From Glandiceps talaboti (lineage: Eukaryota > Hemichordata > Enteropneusta > Spengelidae): a DNA stretch of 64,000 nucleotides. The position numbers and the translations under genes are program-made. Within the stretch, counting starts at the first letter, position 1; the number at the start of each line of letters is the position of its first letter. The stretch covers positions 2,000,001-2,064,000 of the forward strand of contig NC_135566.1 in the NCBI RefSeq assembly GCF_964340395.1, in the 5' to 3' direction. The notes under the pieces were generated by a model, which saw only the letters and a list, made by a program, of their open reading frames with translations, was not told the DNA's origin and ran no database searches. This document shows, piece by piece, positions 60,401 through 64,000 of the stretch.

Positions 60401-63400
60401 GTAATAATACATACACATCATGTATGTACATACAGAATGTAATGATTCAAATCTGTCAACACGGCTGGGGTCTGACTTTATAGACCCAACGCAGACTCCT
60501 TTCCCATAACTCTACAAACATACAGAGGTGCAATGTTATCGGAGCAGTGGATTCTTTGCCCACTCTTTCAACTCGCACAGGTCTTCTTGAAGTTTGCAGT
60601 TTCTCTATCTCATATAATAGTATATAAATGTGTATATAAACCATTATAGATTTTATTAATTGTCGAAATTATTAACCAGGTATAGATAGATAACTGCATT
60701 TATGTAATCATACTGAGAAAATGATGGGCCTTATTACAACAGTTTGCCAAAAAGTACGAACACTTTCCTGAGACACATATTTTTATTTGCTTGGCTGTAG
60801 TTCTATGTGTGCTGTTATTGTGTCATTCAGTGGGGATGACCAGTCAGCTTTGATAAAGATCTCATATCCTATTATTTATAATGTTGCCTCACTCATAAAC
60901 ATGTGTCCCCAGCAATTTGTTCACACTATTTGACAAACCATTGCAATTGTAACACAATACAGGGTTTGGCCCATGCTCACATATGTGATCTATTCATAAT
61001 TTGATCAGGAAAAATGGGATGGACCCCTTGTCCTGACAAGAAGGGTTCTAACATAGTCAAGTATGGTAAGCTCTGAGAGGTACAAACACCATCAATTCTT
61101 ACGATACTTCTGATGGCACTACTAAGATAGATGTAATACTGGTAGTCTAAGACCTTAGCCAAAGTCCCTTGCTATCAGAAATCTAGAACATGTAATTTAT
61201 AAAAAAAAAAAAAAAAAAAAGAGAGAGAGAGAGAGAGAGAACTAGAAATAAGGATGTAATTCTTGGTACCTGCCTTGGCACATCATAAAAGTAATGAACA
61301 TTCAATTTCATGGTTGACACGATAACTTCCACTCCACACACTTCACATGCATTTCTATAGTCGTGTGTGAAAATGAGTCAACCTTCTTGTTCTATTTTAA
61401 CCCTGTAGCATGAAGTGAAATGCTATTGCAGGTACTGAGAATAAGTCGACCTTCTTGTTCTATTTTGACCCTCCAGCATGACGTGAAATGCTATTGCAGG
61501 TAGTGAGAATAAGTCAACCTTCTTGTTCTATTTTGACCCACTAGCATGAGGTAAAATGCTGTTGCAGGTAATGCAGGTACTGAGAATAAGTCAATCTTCT
61601 TGTTCTATTTTGACCCTCTAGCATGAAGTGAAATGCTATTGTGGGTACCAAGAATTCTATCCTATATAGCTGGTGGATGTTACTCAAATTATTTTACTAA
61701 CACATATGTGTACACTTGATTCTCTAGACTCCTATTGCACCTACCACTGCCAAGGAAGATGATAAACTTTATGGTGATTTAGACTCTGAAGGTGAAGAAG
61801 AGTCAGGTTAGTTGTGTTACCTATACATGTAGATTTATTGCAACATAGATAACACAGAAACAACCAGTGTCTCTGCTAAGGGTGGTAAGTAGCTAAGATC
61901 TATCTGGGTTTCCTAATCATTGTACCAGAGTTCCCTGCCAGTGTCTCTGCTAAGGGTGGTAAGTACATGTGTAGGTAAAATCTACCTGAGGTCCCCAGTC
62001 ACTGTACCAGGGTTCCCTACCAGTGTCTCTGCTAAGAGTGGTAAGTAGGTAAAATCTAACTGGGTTCCCCAGTCAATTTACCAGGGTTCCCTACCAGTGT
62101 CTCTGCTAAGGGTGGTAAGTAGGTAAAATCTAACTGGGTTCCCCAGTCAATTTACCAGGGTTCCCTACCAGTGTCTCTGCTAAGGGTGGTAAGTAGGTAA
62201 GATCTAACTGGGTTCCCCAGTTAATTTACCAGGGTTCCCTACCAGTGTCTCTGCTAAGGGTGGTAAGTAGGTAAAATCTAACTGGGTTCCCCAGTCAATT
62301 TAATAGAGTACTCAAACAAAATTATGGTGGAATGATATGTCAATGGCCCAGCAAAATTACATCATGACATTGTTTATTTCATGGTATTTTGGATAGTTTG
62401 TCACTGAACATTTTCTTGTTTTGATAGATGGCGATGATTTCATAGTTGATGATGATGGGCAACCTATTAGGAAGAAGAAAGACAGAAGAAGACTCAGATA
62501 TACAGACTCGTAAGTAAAAATTTTATGATTCTGATTATAAACAAAGTGATATCGTACGGGTTATCATATACCCTTACACCATGTGGGTCTTACGTTAGAC
62601 TTTGATATCGTATGGGTTATCATATACCCTTACACCATGTGGGTCTTACGTTAGACTTTGATATCGTATGGGTTATCATATACCCTTACACCATGTGGGT
62701 CTTACGTTAGACTTTGATATCGTATGGGTTATCATATACCCTTACACCATGTGGGTCTTACTTTAGACTTTGATATCGTGTGGGTTATCATATACCCTTA
62801 TACCATGTGGGTCTTACGTTAGACTTTGATATCGTATGGGTTACCATATACCCTTACACCATGTGGGTCTTACATTAGACTTTGATATCATATGGGTTAA
62901 TATCAGGAAAAACAAAGGGTAAATATTATTCAATGACATATGTACATACTTGAGGAAGCAAAATGGCGGTGGATGTAATATTTGTACTAAGTTCAACATA
63001 AGTTGATACACAAAAAGTCTTGGTCTATGATGTGTTTAGCTCTACAAAAACTTAACATAGACAGTAAGTGTTATTTCAGGCCAAGGAATTCACTTACATA
63101 GTGTGCTGTACAATCTATAATGCACTGAAATTATTAACCTTTCCTCCACAATTTGTTTTTCTGTGTTTACAGAGCATTGCAAGAAGCTCAAGATATCTTT
63201 GGACTTGATGATTTTGACTTTCGAGAATTTGAGAAGTATGGTGAAGATCAGTATGAGGAGGAAGAGGAAGATATGTATGAAATGGTAAGAGTATATTGTA
63301 GTCTTATCAAATGGTAAGAGTATATTGTAGTCTTATCAAATGGTAAGAGTATATTGTAGTCTTATCAAATGGTAAGAGTATATTGTAGTCTTACCAAATG

Positions 63401-64000
63401 GTAAGAGTATATTGTAGTCTTATGAAATGGTAAGAGTATATTGTAGTCTTATGAAATGGTAAGATTATATTGTAGTCTTATCAAATGGTAAGAGTATATT
63501 GTAGTCTTATCAAATGGTAAGATTATATTGTAGTCTTATGAAATGGTAAGAGTATATTGTAGTCTTATCAAATGGTAAGAGTATATTGTAGTCTTATGAA
63601 ATGGTAAGAGTATATTGTAGTCTTACCAAATGGTAAGAGTATATTGTAGTCTTATGAAATGGTAAGAGTATATTGTAGTCTTATGAAATGGTAAGATTAT
63701 ATTGTAGTCTTATCAAATGGTAAGAGTATATTGTAGTCTTATGAAATGGTAAGAGTATATTGTAGTCTTACCAAATGGTAAGATTATATTGTAGTCTTAT
63801 GAAATGGTAAGAGTATATTGTAGTCTTATCAAATGGTAAGAGTATATTGTAGTCTTATCAAATGGTAAGAGTATATTGTAGTCTTATGAAATGGTAAGAT
63901 TATATTGTAGTCTTATGAAATGGTAAGAGTATATTGTAGTCTTACCAAATGGTAAGATTATATTGTAGTCTTATGAAATGGTAAGATTATATTGTAGTCT
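57402..64000 (+). CDS. SUPT6H: Transcription elongation factor SPT6, N-terminal part (runs off right edge)
   Basis: SPT6 is a histone chaperone that travels with RNA polymerase II. Six coding exons join in phase: 57402-57489, 58116-58342, 59312-59449, 61728-61806, 62428-62509 and 63173-63284, giving residues 1-242 of a protein that is about 1700 aa in vertebrates. The start [20 protein letters not shown] resembles the acidic N-terminus of SPT6. Strong matches are [30 protein letters not shown], then [15 protein letters not shown] and [20 protein letters not shown]. The [10 protein letters not shown] helix corresponds to the IWS1/Spn1-binding segment of the family (inference). The first donor (GAAG|GTTGGC) is weak. 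Introns are packed with tandem repeats. The tex-like, SH2 and other domains must lie to the right. Confidence 0.95.
57887..57990 (+). pseudogene. Two decayed copies of the start of SUPT6H exon 2
   Basis: CATAGGTGATGAGGAGAATT with TAATAGATGATAATTTGG near 57890, and ACAGGTGATGATGAGAACTT near 57966, resemble the true acceptor and exon start (GCAGATGATGATAAAAACTT, TAATTGATGATAATCCAG). The first has an in-frame stop. Read as relics of exon duplication. Confidence 0.55.
58116..58342 (+). CDS. SUPT6H: SUPT6H coding exon 2 (acidic stretch)
   Basis: Acceptor TATGAAGCAG, donor AGG|GTAAGT. Encodes [20 protein letters not shown], a run of Asp, the basic KKRRRRDF and [13 protein letters not shown]. Confidence 0.96.
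58633..59262 (+). repeat. 69-bp tRNA-like tandem array, nine copies
   Basis: Each unit carries TGGCCGAGTGGTTAAACG, matching a type II tRNA (Leu/Ser) A box, and GGGGTGTGAACCC, close to the B box GGTTCGAANCC, about 30 bp apart. Probably the head of a tRNA-derived SINE that became a minisatellite. Not a functional tRNA. Confidence 0.85.
59312..59449 (+). CDS. SUPT6H: SUPT6H coding exon 3
   Basis: Acceptor TCTCTGCACAG, donor TTG|GTAAGT. Encodes [20 protein letters not shown] to [12 protein letters not shown]. Confidence 0.95.
59450..61390. other. SUPT6H intron 3; A20 then (GA)n at 61201-61239
   Basis: No conserved exon was found. A poly-A run followed by GA dinucleotides may be the tail of a retroposed sequence. 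Confidence 0.5.
61395..61650. repeat. Tandem repeat of about 67 bp, four copies
   Basis: Units contain CTTCTTGTTCTATTTTGACC and TGAAATGCTATTGCAGGTA. Confidence 0.9.
61728..61806 (+). CDS. SUPT6H: SUPT6H coding exon 4
   Basis: Acceptor GATTCTCTAG, donor TCAG|GTTAGT. Encodes [20 protein letters not shown] then EGEEES. Confidence 0.92.
61860..62330 (+). repeat. Tandem repeat of about 62-66 bp, about seven copies, with donor-like GGTAAGTAGG
   Basis: Units: GTGTCTCTGCTAAGGGTGGT, AAGTAGGTAAAATCTAACTG, GGTTCCCCAGTCAATTTACC, AGGGTTCCCTACCA. Every unit contains a consensus-like donor. Related single copy at 3616-3795. Confidence 0.95.
62428..62509 (+). CDS. SUPT6H: SUPT6H coding exon 5
   Basis: Acceptor TTTTGATAG, donor CTC|GTAAGT. 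Encodes [20 protein letters not shown] then RLRYTD. Confidence 0.96.
62545..62905. repeat. 57-bp minisatellite, six copies
   Basis: Unit: TTTGATATCGTATGGGTTAT, CATATACCCTTACACCATGT, GGGTCTTACGTTAGACT. In SUPT6H intron 5. Confidence 0.97.
63173..63284 (+). CDS. SUPT6H: SUPT6H coding exon 6
   Basis: Acceptor TGTGTTTACAG, donor GAAATG|GTAAGA. Encodes [20 protein letters not shown] then an acidic end MYEM. Confidence 0.95.
63277..64000 (+). repeat. 29-bp minisatellite made of the exon 6 splice donor, about 25 copies to the edge
   Basis: Unit ATGAAATGGTAAGAGTATAT plus TGTAGTCTT, with ATCAAATG, ACCAAATG and GTAAGATT variants. The first unit is the real exon end and 5' splice site; the next copies repeat both. 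Confidence 0.98.

Overview
The window is nuclear DNA from an invertebrate animal. Its genes have many introns with standard GT-AG junctions, and their proteins closely resemble vertebrate and invertebrate orthologues. The DNA is AT-rich and unusually full of microsatellites and minisatellites. I cannot name the species; a marine invertebrate deuterostome or lophotrochozoan would fit, but that is a guess. Exon joins were made by hand from splice signals, codon phase and remembered protein families, with no transcript or database support.

Layout. (1) 1-1599: an array of about 47 copies of a 33-bp unit, open across its whole length in one plus frame, coding status unresolved. (2) 7069-24957, minus strand: a complete seven-exon gene for the Golgi Qb-SNARE GOSR1 (GS28, 241 aa), its introns swollen with minisatellites, microsatellites and short inverted-repeat elements. 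(3) 27499-39204, minus strand: a five-exon gene for a 2391-aa, very acidic, low-complexity protein ending in a KH RNA-binding domain. The KH domain is spread over three small exons, and its GxxG loop is split by a GC-AG intron. A possible untranslated first exon ends at 41557. (4) 44700-53322, plus strand: three LC8-type dynein light chain genes. Two are divergent tandem copies sharing a 5'UTR intron; the third is near-canonical DYNLL. An inverted copy of the second gene's upstream region lies at 50363-50566, next to a reverse-transcriptase relic. (5) 55500-64000, plus strand: the 5' part of the SPT6 gene (SUPT6H), six coding exons giving the first 242 residues, running off the right edge.

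The genes serve separate housekeeping roles (vesicle fusion in the Golgi, RNA binding, dynein and hub-protein function, transcription elongation through chromatin) and show no operon-like relation.

Most notable structure: several minisatellites seem to have been seeded at splice sites. In GOSR1 and SUPT6H the repeat units carry the last bases of an exon plus its 5' splice site, so the true donor sits at the end of a row of about 15 or 24 copies. Other highlights are a perfect 141-bp palindrome between TA tracts in which each strand can fold as a hammerhead ribozyme of the Penelope-retroelement kind, a nine-copy tRNA-like (A box/B box) array in a SUPT6H intron, and a foldback of GGGCCGAGTTGG motifs upstream of SUPT6H.
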